Source: Woeseiaceae bacterium (GTDB lineage Bacteria > Pseudomonadota > Gammaproteobacteria > Steroidobacterales > Woeseiaceae). From it: a DNA stretch of 64,000 nucleotides. Positions 44,083-55,863 of the stretch are shown one piece after another. Position numbers and translations under genes: made by a program. Positions within the stretch are counted from its first letter, which is position 1; each line of letters opens with the position of its first letter. The stretch spans positions 124,001-188,000 of the forward strand of contig JAJFKT010000035.1 of NCBI GenBank assembly GCA_021773075.1, written 5' to 3'. The notes beneath the pieces are model-generated. The model was not told where the DNA came from and searched no databases. It was given only the letters and a program-made list of their open reading frames with translations.

Positions 44083-45044
44083 CAAGCCGCGTCATGCCCA
44101 GCTGATTGTGATCGCAACGGAGGCTCTTCATCTGCACAGATCGCCTGGGCAATCGGGCAGCGTGAGCGAAAGCGGCATCCCGACGGCGGGTTCGCGGGGC
44201 TCGGAATATCCCCAGTTAAGACAATGCGCTTGCTCGCCGCATCCGGATCGATGCTCGGCACCGCCGACAACAAGGCTTGGGTGTACGGGTGCTGGGGATT
44301 TTCAAAGAGACTTTTCTTGTCGGCGATTTCAACTATTTTGCCGAGGTACATAACGGCGACGCGTGCAGAGATATGTTCGACGACGGCAAGGTCGTGAGCG
44401 ATGAACAAGTACGCCAATCCAAATTCTTGCTGAAGGTCGACCAGCAAATTAATTACCTGAGCTTGAACGGAAACATCGAGCGCCGATACCGGCTCGTCGA
44501 GTACGATCAATTTCGGTTTCGTCCCGAGTGCGCGAGCGATACCAATTCGCTGTCGTTGCCCTCCCGAAAATTCGTGTGGGAAACGATCGATCTGATCTGC
44601 GCGCAAGCCAACACGTTCAAAGAGAGCTTCAACCTCCGTGCGTAGTCCTTCGCCCTGAGCTAAACCAAAATTTGCGATTGGTTCTGCTACCGACTGTCCC
44701 ACCGTACGACGCGGATTCAAAGATGCAAACGGATCCTGAAATACAACTTGAACATGTTGTCTTAGCGGTCGCAAAACGCGTTGTGATGACTTCGATATCT
44801 CGTGGCCGTCCAATTCTATGGTTCCGGCAGTTGGTTCGTGCAGCCGAAGAATTGATCGGCCGACGGTCGATTTTCCGCAGCCACTTTCTCCAACCAATCC
44901 AAGCGTTTCTCCGGGTGTAATGTCGAAACTTACATCGTCTACTGCCCGAATGATCTTCGCGGATTTTCCGAATGCCCGGTCCAGAATGCCACCACCGATA
45001 GTGAAGTGCTTAACGAGTTTTCTTACGCTGAGGATATTGGTCAT
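44061..45044 (-). CDS. dppF: Dipeptide/oligopeptide ABC transporter ATPase (DppF/OppF-like)
   Basis: A 327-residue ATPase. The Walker A is in LGLVGESGCGKSTVGRSILR, the ABC signature is in FSGGQRQRIGIARALGTKP and the Walker B is in LIVLDEPVSALDV. The C-terminal cysteine-bearing segment PPSGCRFRSRCPIAQAICAD is typical of oligopeptide-transport ATPases. It is the last gene of the leftward dppBCDF unit and overlaps the previous gene by four bases. It powers import together with DppD. Confidence 0.9.
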   Translation of the reverse strand: MTNILSVRKLVKHFTIGGGILDRAFGKSAKIIRAVDDVSFDITPGETLGLVGESGCGKSTVGRSILRLHEPTAGTIELDGHEISKSSQRVLRPLRQHVQVVFQDPFASLNPRRTVGQSVAEPIANFGLAQGEGLRTEVEALFERVGLRADQIDRFPHEFSGGQRQRIGIARALGTKPKLIVLDEPVSALDVSVQAQVINLLVDLQQEFGLAYLFIAHDLAVVEHISARVAVMYLGKIVEIADKKSLFENPQHPYTQALLSAVPSIDPDAASKRIVLTGDIPSPANPPSGCRFRSRCPIAQAICADEEPPLRSQSAGHDAACHFADSE

Positions 45045-46042
45045 CGCAGCGAGCCAACGTCATCGCTGCGCCAACAGGCAGCGAAATGTTCAGAATCGCC
45101 GTATGCATTCAGCGGCGGCAATTCGGCGTGGCAACGATCTATCGCTAACGGGCAGCGCGGCGCAAATGCACAGCCGAGAATAGGCTCCAGCATGGATGGC
45201 ACTGACCCGGGAATCTCCGTCAGTCGGCTGTTCTCTCCACTTTCTCCCAGGCGTGGCATGGCACCGAGCAAGCCAATCGTATAAGGGTGCCGCGGTGAGC
45301 CGAGCAGGTCGCGCACCGATGCCTCTTCAACTTTTCTGCCGGCATAAACCACTAACACGCGATCGGCCATCTCTGCGACGACGCCGAGATCATGCGTAAT
45401 CAGCAGGATCGCTGTACCGAGTCGATGCTTCAGGTCCCGCATAAGGTCCAGAATCTGCGCCTGGATGGTCACGTCCAGCGCCGTCGTTGGTTCATCGGCA
45501 ATTAATATCGAAGGTGTGCACGCTAGCGCCATCGCGATCATTACACGTTGGCACATGCCGCCCGACAGTTCGTGCGGGTATTGGTCGAGGCGTTGCTCTG
45601 GCTCGGAAATCTGAACCAGCTGCAGCATCTCCAGCGCTCGCCCGCGGGCATCGTCTCTGGACAAGCCCTGGTGCAGTCGCACCGCTTCAGCTATCTGTTC
45701 AGCAACCGTGAGAACCGGGTTCAGGCTGGTCATTGGCTCTTGAAAGATCATCGCAATGTCGTTGCCGCGAATTTTCTGCATTTCGCTTTCTTTCAGCGAG
45801 AGGATGCTCTGACCGTCAAAGTGCATGTCGCCATCGGTGATGCGACCCGGCGGATTCGGTATGAGGCGCATAACGGCCAGCGCGCCGACACTTTTTCCGG
45901 AGCCGGATTCGCCGACGATAGCGAGAGTCTCTCCGGCGCTCAATGCGTATGAGAAGTCCCGTAAAGCTGGCACTTCCCCATGATCCGTTCGAAACGTAAC
46001 GCTGAGATTGTCGACCTTTAACAACTCTTTTTGCGTACTCAT
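45041..46042 (-). CDS. dppD: Dipeptide/oligopeptide ABC transporter ATPase (DppD/OppD-like)
   Basis: A 333-residue ATPase. The Walker A is in [20 protein letters not shown], the Q-loop in [13 protein letters not shown], the signature in [19 protein letters not shown] and the Walker B in [15 protein letters not shown]. The signature reads SGGMCQR instead of the usual SGGMRQR or SGGQRQR, a small departure. It overlaps both neighbours by four bases, as in a tightly coupled operon. Confidence 0.9.
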   Translation of the reverse strand: MSTQKELLKVDNLSVTFRTDHGEVPALRDFSYALSAGETLAIVGESGSGKSVGALAVMRLIPNPPGRITDGDMHFDGQSILSLKESEMQKIRGNDIAMIFQEPMTSLNPVLTVAEQIAEAVRLHQGLSRDDARGRALEMLQLVQISEPEQRLDQYPHELSGGMCQRVMIAMALACTPSILIADEPTTALDVTIQAQILDLMRDLKHRLGTAILLITHDLGVVAEMADRVLVVYAGRKVEEASVRDLLGSPRHPYTIGLLGAMPRLGESGENSRLTEIPGSVPSMLEPILGCAFAPRCPLAIDRCHAELPPLNAYGDSEHFAACWRSDDVGSLR

Positions 46043-46902
46043 TTCCGGCTCACATAGCGTGGGTCAAAAACATCTCGCAGGCCGTCGCCCAGTAGATTTA
46101 CGCCCAACACGGTGAAAGAAAGGGCGAGGCCAGGAAACAGGACAATGTGCGGCGCAATCGAAAAGACGGTTCGACCTTCAGCGATAATATTGCCCCAGCT
46201 AGGGGTCGATGGCGGAGTTCCAGCACCGATGAAACTCAAAATAGCTTCCGTCAAAACAGCGGACGCAAATATATAGGTTCCCTGAATAAGCAGGGGCGCG
46301 AGCGTATTGGGCAGCACGTGCCGCCACAATATGAGAACAAACGGTGTTCCAGCCGCGATTGCGGCCTCGACGTAGGGGCGCTCCTTAAGTGACAGAACGA
46401 CGCTTCGCACGAGGCGGGCGACACGCGGTATTTCCGCGATCGTTATCGCGATAATGACGTTCTTGAGGCTGGCGCCGGTCAGGGAGATTAACGCGACGGC
46501 CAGCAAGATCGACGGTATTGCCATTAATCCGTCCATGACTCGCATCAGGATCTGATCAACCCAGCGAACAAAACCGCTGAGGAGTCCGACCAGCAGCCCG
46601 AGGGAGATTCCACAGATGGCAACGCCGAGACCGACAGCGAGTGATATGCGCGAGCCGTAAACCGTGCGGCTGAACACATCCCGTCCGACAAGGTCGCCAC
46701 CGAACCAAAACTCAGCGCCAGGTGCTTCGAGACGATTGAAGGGCGCGATAGCCTGCGGGTCGGCGCCGGCCAACCAGGGCGCAGCAATCGCAACGAACAG
46801 GGCAAAACCCACCATAGCCGTTCCGATGACAATATTGGGATGACGTTGCCAAACGCGCAGCAACCCAGTCGGTGCTGGCAAACTTGCTGCGGCCGCGCTC
46901 AA
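46039..46902 (-). CDS. dppC: Peptide ABC transporter permease (DppC/OppC-like)
   Basis: A 287-residue membrane protein with about six transmembrane segments. It has the N-terminal DppC/OppC domain and the typical FWFGGDLVGRDVFSRTVYGS segment, plus the EAA-type cytoplasmic loop around YVEAAIAAGTPFVLILWRHV. It forms the channel with DppB. The 5' end overlaps dppB by four bases. Confidence 0.9.
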   Translation of the reverse strand: MSAAAASLPAPTGLLRVWQRHPNIVIGTAMVGFALFVAIAAPWLAGADPQAIAPFNRLEAPGAEFWFGGDLVGRDVFSRTVYGSRISLAVGLGVAICGISLGLLVGLLSGFVRWVDQILMRVMDGLMAIPSILLAVALISLTGASLKNVIIAITIAEIPRVARLVRSVVLSLKERPYVEAAIAAGTPFVLILWRHVLPNTLAPLLIQGTYIFASAVLTEAILSFIGAGTPPSTPSWGNIIAEGRTVFSIAPHIVLFPGLALSFTVLGVNLLGDGLRDVFDPRYVSRK

Positions 46903-47840
46903 TGTTTGATCCTCGGGTCAAAAAATCCGTAGCTGAGATCGATCAGCAGATTAACCACGACATAAGTAGCGGAAAAAACCAGAATGACGCCCTGTATCAC
47001 CGGGTAATCTCTGCGCAATATCGCGTCCACGGTCAACCTGCCCAGCCCCGGAATATTGAAAACGGTTTCGGTTACCACCACGCCACTTATCAGCAGCGCA
47101 AAGCTGATGCCTATAACAGTAACGATGGGTACCGCCGCATTCTTGAGTGCATGTCGAATCAAAACTCGTTTGACCGACAAGCCTTTGGCTCGTGCAGCGC
47201 GTATGTAGTCCTGATTGAGCACCTCAAGCATCGTCGTTCGAGTGATACGTGCAATAAGTGCCGCGTTAATAATGCCGAGGGAAAATGCGGGCAAAATTAG
47301 GTGCTTGGCAAACGGTACAAATCCATAGGCTATCGGCACGTAGCCCTGCACCGGTAGCCAGTGCAACTTGACGGAAAACAACGCGATCAACAAATACGAT
47401 AAAACGAATACGGGAATCGAGAAACCGAGTACCGCGAAACTCATTGCCACTCGATCGACAATGCCGCCTGATCGCCAGGCAGCAATAACGCCAAGTGGAA
47501 TAGCGATCATTACTGCGATTAGCAGTGATGCGAGCGTAAGTGCCACCGTCGGCTCCAATCGTTGCACGATCAAATCCATGACGGGTCGCCGTGAGAATAT
47601 TGATGTGCCCAGATCACCGTGTAATACGCCCGTAATCCATTGACCGAATCGAACCAGATAAGGTTGATCGAGACCCAGCGATACTCGGAGACGCTCGATG
47701 TCTTCTGCGGTGGCTTGTTCGCCCGCAAGAACAGCCGCCGGATCTCCAGGCGTCAAGTAGAGGAGCGAAAACACAATGACCGCAACGATGGCCATGACCG
47801 GGATCGTTGCAAGTAGTCGTCTAATTACTACAGCAAGCAT
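46899..47840 (-). CDS. dppB: Peptide ABC transporter permease (DppB/OppB-like)
   Basis: A 313-residue permease, the first gene of the leftward unit. It shows IRRLLATIPVMAIVAVIVFS and LLYLTPGDPA at the N-terminus and the EAA loop DYIRAARAKGLSVKRVLIRH, as in DppB/OppB proteins. The order B-C-D-F is canonical, but the substrate-binding protein is not at the head. The one encoded at 41320, on the opposite strand, is the likely partner. Only about 110 bp separate its start from the divergent amidotransferase. Confidence 0.9.
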   Translation of the reverse strand: MLAVVIRRLLATIPVMAIVAVIVFSLLYLTPGDPAAVLAGEQATAEDIERLRVSLGLDQPYLVRFGQWITGVLHGDLGTSIFSRRPVMDLIVQRLEPTVALTLASLLIAVMIAIPLGVIAAWRSGGIVDRVAMSFAVLGFSIPVFVLSYLLIALFSVKLHWLPVQGYVPIAYGFVPFAKHLILPAFSLGIINAALIARITRTTMLEVLNQDYIRAARAKGLSVKRVLIRHALKNAAVPIVTVIGISFALLISGVVVTETVFNIPGLGRLTVDAILRRDYPVIQGVILVFSATYVVVNLLIDLSYGFFDPRIKH

Positions 47841-47950
47841 CAGGCATTGTGTCTTGCGGTCGGCAACACGGCAACTACACTTTGGGGTGGTTTGAAGGCA
47901 ATGCCGGTCGCGTAACCTCCGGGTTTACCTATCTTGGTTGGGAGATCTTA

Positions 47951-48745
47951 GTGTGCCGTTGGCTGGCCTATATCGGTGAACCGCGCCTGATCGAAGAATT
48001 CCTGTACGACGGTCCTCACTCACTGACCGAGCAAGCGCAGCATTCGCATAAAGCGAAACTGGGTGTGCACGGTGACGGCGGCGGCCTTGGTTGGTATGGA
48101 AAACCGTCGACACCAGGCTTGTATCGTGACGCCGGACCGGCGTGGGCGGACCCGAATCTGCGTGAACTGACTCGAGTCATAGAGAGTCACGTTTTCTTCG
48201 CGCACGTTCGTGCATCCACCGGGGCACCAAATCTTGACGTCAACTGTCATCCGTTTCGTTCGGGAGGTTTACTCTTTATGCACAACGGGCAGGTTGGCGG
48301 CTTTCAGCAAATGCGGCGCAAGCTGTTTGAGATGCTATCGGATACCGGATTCAACTCAATCGTTGGCGGAACCGACAGTGAAGTCCTGTTTCAGCTGATG
48401 ATTAGCAACGGACTGCACGAGGAACCGGAATTGGCCATCCGTCGCACAATAGAAGAGGTAGACGCGTTGCGCAGAGCAGAGGGCATCAAGGAAGCGTTCC
48501 GAGCGACGCTCGCAGTAACAGATGGCAAGACTATTCACGCGTTGCGCTGGGCCTCTGATAAAGCAGCACCGTCCTTGTATCTAAATCGAATGAAGAGCGG
48601 CGCCTTAGCCGTGTCTGAGCCTCTGGACGAGGACATTTCGAATTGGTGGGCAGTCCCAGCGAATAGCCTGTTACACATCACCTACGATAAAGACGGAGTC
48701 GTGAGTGAACGCCGCGACGCATTTATAATACCAAGCGCCGCCTAA
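47951..48745 (+). CDS. Class II glutamine amidotransferase domain protein
   Basis: A 264-residue Ntn-hydrolase. The frame opens at 47849, but class II glutaminases need Cys as residue 2 for the catalytic nucleophile, and the GTG at 47951 gives exactly MCRWLAYIGEP, with GGGAG upstream. Also present are HGDGGGLGWYG, FFAHVRASTG and HPFRSGGLLFMHNGQVGG, the glutamine-binding blocks, and a GGTDSEVLFQLM region. This YafJ/EgtC-like group hydrolyses glutamine or gamma-glutamyl amides. No synthase domain is attached, so it may act on a gamma-glutamyl compound. It is followed after 63 bp by a MalT-like regulator. Confidence 0.85.
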   Translation: MCRWLAYIGEPRLIEEFLYDGPHSLTEQAQHSHKAKLGVHGDGGGLGWYGKPSTPGLYRDAGPAWADPNLRELTRVIESHVFFAHVRASTGAPNLDVNCHPFRSGGLLFMHNGQVGGFQQMRRKLFEMLSDTGFNSIVGGTDSEVLFQLMISNGLHEEPELAIRRTIEEVDALRRAEGIKEAFRATLAVTDGKTIHALRWASDKAAPSLYLNRMKSGALAVSEPLDEDISNWWAVPANSLLHITYDKDGVVSERRDAFIIPSAA

Positions 48746-48808
48746 TTCGCTAATGTGCCCGGGCACTGTATTGTAGAATTACTGTCCGCGTATCAGGTAC
48801 CGCCCTGC

Positions 48809-51493
48809 ATGAAAACGAAGTTCATTGCGCCGATTGCACGTTCCAGGATGATCGGCCGTCATAACTTGTTGGAGTCGAGCCAAAGCGATCGACTTGCGAA
48901 GCTGACACTGGTGGCAGCGCCGGCCGGTTTTGGCAAGACGACGTTGCTTATTCAGTGGCGCGAATTATTGATCGCCGAGGGCGTGACGGTTGCCTGGCTA
49001 TCACTCGGAATGGAAGACCGCAGTAACGTTGCTCTCCTAAGAGATGTCGTCGAGTCCATTCAATATGCAATACCGGAGTTCGGATCGCGGACCGCTCGTA
49101 TCATCAATGGCACTGCGCGCTTTGATATTACAAGGACTTTGAACGACCTGGTCGAAGACATTGCCGATACTGCGCGCCCAGTCGTCCTGTTCCTTGACGA
49201 CTATCATTGTATTAGCAATGCGGAAACAGATGAGTTGATCGAGCTGTTATTAAATCTCGCACCCTCCAATTTTCAGATGATCGTGGCGTCCAGAACGCGA
49301 CCGCAGTTCGGACTGTCAGCTCTTCGCGTTCAAGATGAACTAAGCGAAATTACCCCTGCACAGCTAAGGTTAAACCTGTCAGAGGCGGCCGAGTTTCTCA
49401 CCGAAATTCGTCAGTTGGAATTGAGCAATGAACAGGTCGAGAGAATTCACGAACACAGTGAAGGTTGGGTCGCTGGATTGCAACTCGCGTCACTGTCATT
49501 GCGGGATCCGCATCGACGTGATGGATTCATCGATTCTTTCTCTGGCAGCCTCCAGGACATCTCAGAATACATGGCCAGTGATGTTCTGAATCAGCAACCC
49601 GAACACATTCAGGAGTTCCTGCTTCGAACTTCGGTCACCGAGCGAGTAAGCGGATCGCTAGCCGCCGAATTGACTGGTGCCGAAAATGCCGAGACCTTAC
49701 TGGAGACAGTCGAGCGAGATGGACTGTTCGTCACGCCGATGGACCAGGAGCGGGTTTGGTATCGATACCACCAGTTGTTTCATGAGTTCCTGTTAACCGA
49801 ACTGCGTCGTCGACACCCCGGTGAGCTAGTGCGTTTATATCGTATCGCATCTCGTTGGTTTGAGAGTCATGGCCTTTCCGGGGAGGCGGTCGAATGCGGT
49901 TTGTTAGCGGGCGATTTCGAAAACGTAATTGCGTTGGTGGAAAAACAATCGTGGATAGAGTTGATGGCTGGCCACATCCCGCGTGTCATCGCCTGGATTC
50001 GACGCATACCGGAGTCTGTTAGAAGCGAAAATCCGAAATTGCTCTACTTGCTCGGTACCGCCCTTTATCACTCGAACCAGCCTGACGAAAGCGAGAAGAA
50101 TCTGGCGCGACTCGCAGCGCTTCTCGAAAACCGGCCGGACACCCTGCGGCCCGACGATCTTGATTACCTCAACGAACAAATGGTCTTGCTTGCAGCCGGC
50201 ATCGCCATTGCGAGAGACGACCCAAAACGAATTCATGAGCTTCTTTCCCGCGACTTTAGTTACCTAAACGATTTCGAGCATGGTCTGGTCTGCAACTTTC
50301 GTGGCTACGCGCTCGCAGAGTTTGCGGAATTCGGTAAAGCGGCGACTGTATTGCGTGAGGCACGACGTTTCCACATTGCTGCGGGCTCAGAACTCGGTGC
50401 GATTTATGCCGAGTGTTTTCTGGCACTCACCGATTTTGCGAACGGCAATCTGGATCACTGTTTTGCCCGTTTTTCTGCCGACAGCACGAATGTTTCAGAG
50501 CAAAAGTACATCGCACCGGTGCCACAGGTAATAAGAGGTATCGTCTTGTATCAATGGAACCGAATTGATGAAGCGCTGGAATGCCTGCAACCGAACCTGC
50601 CTTTGATCGGCGAGGTTGGCTTTACAAAGCTGCTGGTTTTCGGATACACCGCGCTGGCGCGTATCAGCGGCTTGCGTGGCGATCACCGTGCGGCAATGCG
50701 TTGCTACGACTTGATCGCAGATGTGGGCGCAAGATGGGGTACGCCTTACGAGAGACATCGCTCGCTGGTTGAAGGTGGTCGCATCGCTTACCTGCTGCAG
50801 TCGGATCGAATTAATGAGGCGATAGATCACGCACTCAGTAACGAGATCGACGTTGATGCAGAGACGTGGGTGCTTCCCAATCAGTGGGAAAGAGTCTCCT
50901 GCCGTCAGGCATTGACCTGGGCGAGATTGCAGATCGCAATTGGCCGGCCGGACAATACGTTGCCCGTGCTGGCGCAGTTGCGACGCCTGGCAACGGAATC
51001 ACGACGAGGGATGCGCGTTCTGGAGTGCTATGTTCTGGAGGCGCGCGCCAGATACGATCAGGACAAGACAATCGCTCGAGGCCTGATTGACGAGGCTCTG
51101 AATGTTGCGGCGCCGAATCGTTCCGTTCGGTGTTTTATAGATGAGGGCCGTGAGATCGATTCATTGTTGCTTGATTCACGCGCGGGCGAGACCGATAAAT
51201 GGCCAAGTTCAAAGCGCAGTTTTCTGGAGGCGATCACCGTGTCGATTGCAACCGATCCCGAAAAGGGTTCATCCAACAACGTCGTTCACGGCTTGATCGA
51301 ACCCATCAGCGATCGGGAAAGAGAAATACTCGCTCTCATCGCCGCGGGCAGTACCAATAACGTCATATCGACATCGCTATTTATCAGTCAGAACACAGTC
51401 AAGTGGCACCTGAAAAATATTTTTGGAAAACTTGGCGTTAGCAATCGTACGTCCGCGGTGGCGGTTGCTCGACAGATGTCACTACTGACCTAG
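48809..51493 (+). CDS. MalT-like LuxR-family ATP-dependent regulator
   Basis: An 894-residue STAND-type activator. It has an N-terminal nucleotide-binding domain (Walker A VAAPAGFGKTTLLIQWREL, Walker B VVLFLDDYHCI), a winged-helix part, and a long helical repeat region (about residues 400-800) for inducer sensing. The C-terminal LuxR helix-turn-helix reads ISDREREILALIAAGSTNNV, then QNTVKWHLKNIFGKLGVSNR. MalT-like proteins bind ATP and an inducer, oligomerise and activate promoters. I prefer the ATG at 48809 (TKFIAPIARSRMIGR start) over 48755. It follows the amidotransferase and may control the transporter genes around it. The inducer is unknown. Confidence 0.9.
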   Translation: MKTKFIAPIARSRMIGRHNLLESSQSDRLAKLTLVAAPAGFGKTTLLIQWRELLIAEGVTVAWLSLGMEDRSNVALLRDVVESIQYAIPEFGSRTARIINGTARFDITRTLNDLVEDIADTARPVVLFLDDYHCISNAETDELIELLLNLAPSNFQMIVASRTRPQFGLSALRVQDELSEITPAQLRLNLSEAAEFLTEIRQLELSNEQVERIHEHSEGWVAGLQLASLSLRDPHRRDGFIDSFSGSLQDISEYMASDVLNQQPEHIQEFLLRTSVTERVSGSLAAELTGAENAETLLETVERDGLFVTPMDQERVWYRYHQLFHEFLLTELRRRHPGELVRLYRIASRWFESHGLSGEAVECGLLAGDFENVIALVEKQSWIELMAGHIPRVIAWIRRIPESVRSENPKLLYLLGTALYHSNQPDESEKNLARLAALLENRPDTLRPDDLDYLNEQMVLLAAGIAIARDDPKRIHELLSRDFSYLNDFEHGLVCNFRGYALAEFAEFGKAATVLREARRFHIAAGSELGAIYAECFLALTDFANGNLDHCFARFSADSTNVSEQKYIAPVPQVIRGIVLYQWNRIDEALECLQPNLPLIGEVGFTKLLVFGYTALARISGLRGDHRAAMRCYDLIADVGARWGTPYERHRSLVEGGRIAYLLQSDRINEAIDHALSNEIDVDAETWVLPNQWERVSCRQALTWARLQIAIGRPDNTLPVLAQLRRLATESRRGMRVLECYVLEARARYDQDKTIARGLIDEALNVAAPNRSVRCFIDEGREIDSLLLDSRAGETDKWPSSKRSFLEAITVSIATDPEKGSSNNVVHGLIEPISDREREILALIAAGSTNNVISTSLFISQNTVKWHLKNIFGKLGVSNRTSAVAVARQMSLLT

Positions 51494-51508
51494 CGCGAAG
51501 CTTCGTTA

Positions 51509-53161
<1,653 letters not shown>

Positions 53162-53295
53162 TGCAATGAACCTCGTTGCAGTCACAGGTGTGGTCTCTAC
53201 CCGTGACTGTTGAACATAAAAGGTATTATTAGGGAAATTGGCGCGACAAGGCCGTGATGCGGCTCACACTAATACTTAGCTTGGCACGGTCTACA

Positions 53296-54111
53296 TTAGT
53301 TACCACCACCTGCAGCGATGCGATCACGTAAGCGCATGAACTTCGCAGTCCAGTCGTGATAGCCGAGTCGCCGGTCGTCGAATAGCGTAAAGAAAACGGT
53401 TCCGGGTACGTCAAATGTTTGACCGCCCCCGTGGTCGTGTACTTTCAGGCGAGATTCGATGGTTCTGGTTAGCCCATTGAGTACCCATTTATTAAGTTGA
53501 AGAAATTCCTCACCGCGGCCGGCGTCAACTGCCATGTGCATAAACTGACCAGCGAGGCCGTATGCCGTATAAGGGCCGTCGAACTGATCGTGCGCACGAA
53601 CTTCAGCAACGATTAGATCGAGCGCATCATCAACATCACCGCGTGCAGCCAATTGATTTGCGGTATTTGTTATCGGGAACGTGATACCAAATCGGTCATC
53701 AATGCGCGGCCCAAAACGACGTCTATAAATAGGAATATCATCGTTCACTAGTTCATCGACCATTTGAAAGGCGTTGATGCGAATAGTCATCAAACGCTGA
53801 TTCGCGACACGACCCAGATCATCATCACGATCGCGAAACGCCAGGAACTCATCGCGCGACGCTTGTGGCTGAAAATGAAGAAAGTGAACTTCACCCTTCA
53901 TGAATCGCTCTATCTCACTTAGTTCGTCAGTCTGCATACGCGCAACGATGGGTGTCGTGAGCGTCTTACGCTCAACGTCGGAATTTGCTCGCATTGCGTG
54001 ATTGATGAGCACGGTGACTTCGCTCGGGAGCAGTTCACCATTGGCAGCCAGCAGCGCTGCGGGATAAACCAGGCAATAAATGAGAAAAAGTATTTTCGGA
54101 CAACGGGACAT
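53296..54111 (-). CDS. Exported protein of unknown function
   Basis: A 271-residue protein that I do not recognise. With the ATG at 54111 (GGAG nine bases upstream) it begins with a signal peptide (SRCPKILFLIYCLVYPAALLA) and a mature form starting near ANGELLPSE. It is alpha-rich, with a motif-like MTIRINAFQMVDELVNDDIP and a C-terminal KVHDHGGGQTFDVPGTVFFT segment rich in His and Gly, which could bind a metal. The open frame extends to 54387, but that part lacks a ribosome-binding site. It is divergent from the CadC-like regulator, which may control it. Confidence 0.55.
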   Translation of the reverse strand: MSRCPKILFLIYCLVYPAALLAANGELLPSEVTVLINHAMRANSDVERKTLTTPIVARMQTDELSEIERFMKGEVHFLHFQPQASRDEFLAFRDRDDDLGRVANQRLMTIRINAFQMVDELVNDDIPIYRRRFGPRIDDRFGITFPITNTANQLAARGDVDDALDLIVAEVRAHDQFDGPYTAYGLAGQFMHMAVDAGRGEEFLQLNKWVLNGLTRTIESRLKVHDHGGGQTFDVPGTVFFTLFDDRRLGYHDWTAKFMRLRDRIAAGGGN

Positions 54112-54262
54112 TGAAATCTCCGACGGCGGCAGGGCGAATACGTTTGGACAGCAATCATTGCGTAGGAGCGCCGAGCCCACTGCTGAAATACGCTGAATTG
54201 TCCTGAATCGAACCGGAACACCAGTCGGAACAGCGGGTCTCAAAATAGAAAGGGGATAAGTG

Positions 54263-55027
54263 ATGAGCGATATCTGGTACATCGGCACGTGGCGCGTTTG
54301 TTTTCGGCGGGGAAGTATCAAACGGCGCTGGCAAGCGCTTTCAACATCGAAATCGGTCGATAGCCGCCTGCTGGATGTCTTGCGCACACTTGTCGAACAC
54401 AGCGGTGAGCGGGTTTCGACAGAGACGCTGCTGGAACGAGCCTGGCCGGATCGCGTTGTAAGCCGGGACTCTGTAACGACCGCAATTTATCAGCTGCGTC
54501 AGCTGTTGGAAGACAGCGCAGAACACCCGAAATACATCCGCTCCGAGGCTCGGCGCGGCTACCGATTGGTGGCGAATACGCGGCAGGCGACAGTGCTCAG
54601 ACGCAGCCATGTCGCGGCGGCAGCCGCCCCGATAATGTTGGCAGTAATGGCCTATGCGTCAGCGCACCTCATACATACAGAGGACGTACCGAGCGTTTAT
54701 GTAGAGCCGCTGATCAATTTCGTAGAATCGCCCGTACAGGAGCCACTTTTCACGGCGGTTGAGAACACGCTGCTGAGCGAACTGATTCAAAGAGTGCCCG
54801 GGGGAATTCGTGCGACCGATGACGGCGTTCGACTAAAACTGCAGTCGATGGTCGTGGCTTGCGACCTTGGCCCGGCTCTCGTCGTGCGGCTGCTGGACAC
54901 CAAAACCGACGCCTTCGTCTGGTCCAATTCCTACAATCTGGAGGAAGCTGCCAAGAACACGGAGGGCCCGACGCTGGTCGTAGAGGCTGCAACTGATATC
55001 GGCAGGGCAATCGCCGCCAGCCTGTGA
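54263..55027 (+). CDS. CadC-like membrane-anchored winged-helix regulator
   Basis: A 254-residue protein. An N-terminal OmpR-type winged helix (LDVLRTLVEHSGERVSTETL, then LERAWPDRVVSRDSVTTAIY and QLRQLLEDSAEHPKYIRSEA) is followed by a single transmembrane segment (AAAAPIMLAVMAYASAHLI) and a short periplasmic domain of about 120 residues. ToxR/CadC-type proteins read a periplasmic signal and bind DNA directly. The periplasmic part is much shorter than in CadC. The ATG at 54263 has a GGGG site upstream. It is divergent from an unknown exported protein and 113 bp ahead of the gene unit with LytS-like kinase. Confidence 0.8.
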   Translation: MSDIWYIGTWRVCFRRGSIKRRWQALSTSKSVDSRLLDVLRTLVEHSGERVSTETLLERAWPDRVVSRDSVTTAIYQLRQLLEDSAEHPKYIRSEARRGYRLVANTRQATVLRRSHVAAAAAPIMLAVMAYASAHLIHTEDVPSVYVEPLINFVESPVQEPLFTAVENTLLSELIQRVPGGIRATDDGVRLKLQSMVVACDLGPALVVRLLDTKTDAFVWSNSYNLEEAAKNTEGPTLVVEAATDIGRAIAASL

Positions 55028-55140
55028 GTCGAATTTCATTCAACTCGGTCGCATGAATTCACCGATCGGTATGCTTTTGCTGTTCCACGGGCCGCTAACC
55101 CCCTACTTTGTAGTAACGATTTCCGCAAAGAGGGATAACC

Positions 55141-55863
55141 ATGAAAATCCTGTTCAAATTGTGCTTGTTTGTCCTCCTGACTACGCTCGCAGGACCGCCA
55201 GCGTTGGCAAGTGGTGAAATACACTACGTTGGCTTCAATCGATTCGTTGCTGATAAGGCGACGGATAGTGGCGTTGTGTTTGACGACTACATTCGCAAAC
55301 TGCGTCCAATCATGTCGCGCTATGGCATGACAGTGGACAGCTACGACGTCCAACACGGCGGTAGCGACGAGCTCTCTGCCGATGTCGTCACGTTTGGTAC
55401 GGCAAGCGATAGTGAATCATTCCAGGCCTTCTTTCAGGACCCCGACTTTCAGCAGGTCTTTCCGCTGCTGCTCACGGCGCTGAGCGATCATCAGGTGGTA
55501 TTTACGTCGGGCCCATTCGCAGTCAGCGCAAAAAAGGGCAGACACACACTGCTTACGCTCGAATGGATCGATGGAGATCCGGCTGCAGGGCTTGCAAGGC
55601 TTCAGGCGATGGACGATGAGTTAGGTCCCGTATTTGGCACCTACGGTGTTGAACTTAAGGCGCAGAGTGCTGGCCGGATGTCGAATCGTGGGCTCGCCAC
55701 CGAGGTCACACCGACCGAGCCACCACATTTACTGGAACTGTGGTCAATTCGCGATGCGCACGGGTTTTTCGATGACGCGAAAGTTCAAAGTAGCAATGAG
55801 GCAGCGGAACAAGTCGTCTCCAGAAGTGAGTCATTCTGGCTGAGGTCACGTGAAATCCGCTAA
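55141..55863 (+). CDS. Exported protein with two dimeric alpha-beta-barrel-like halves
   Basis: A 240-residue exported protein (signal peptide KILFKLCLFVLLTTLAGPP, cleavage near ALA). The mature part appears as two similar halves, each with a YxxF.RF or LLTLEWIDGD start and an F.A.G.YGVE or MSRYGMTVDSYDVQH element. They resemble dimeric alpha-beta-barrel/DUF1330-type domains. I cannot assign a function or a bound ligand. Its stop overlaps the histidine-kinase start by 14 bp, so the two are translated together. It might be a periplasmic partner for the kinase sensor. Confidence 0.6.
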   Translation: MKILFKLCLFVLLTTLAGPPALASGEIHYVGFNRFVADKATDSGVVFDDYIRKLRPIMSRYGMTVDSYDVQHGGSDELSADVVTFGTASDSESFQAFFQDPDFQQVFPLLLTALSDHQVVFTSGPFAVSAKKGRHTLLTLEWIDGDPAAGLARLQAMDDELGPVFGTYGVELKAQSAGRMSNRGLATEVTPTEPPHLLELWSIRDAHGFFDDAKVQSSNEAAEQVVSRSESFWLRSREIR

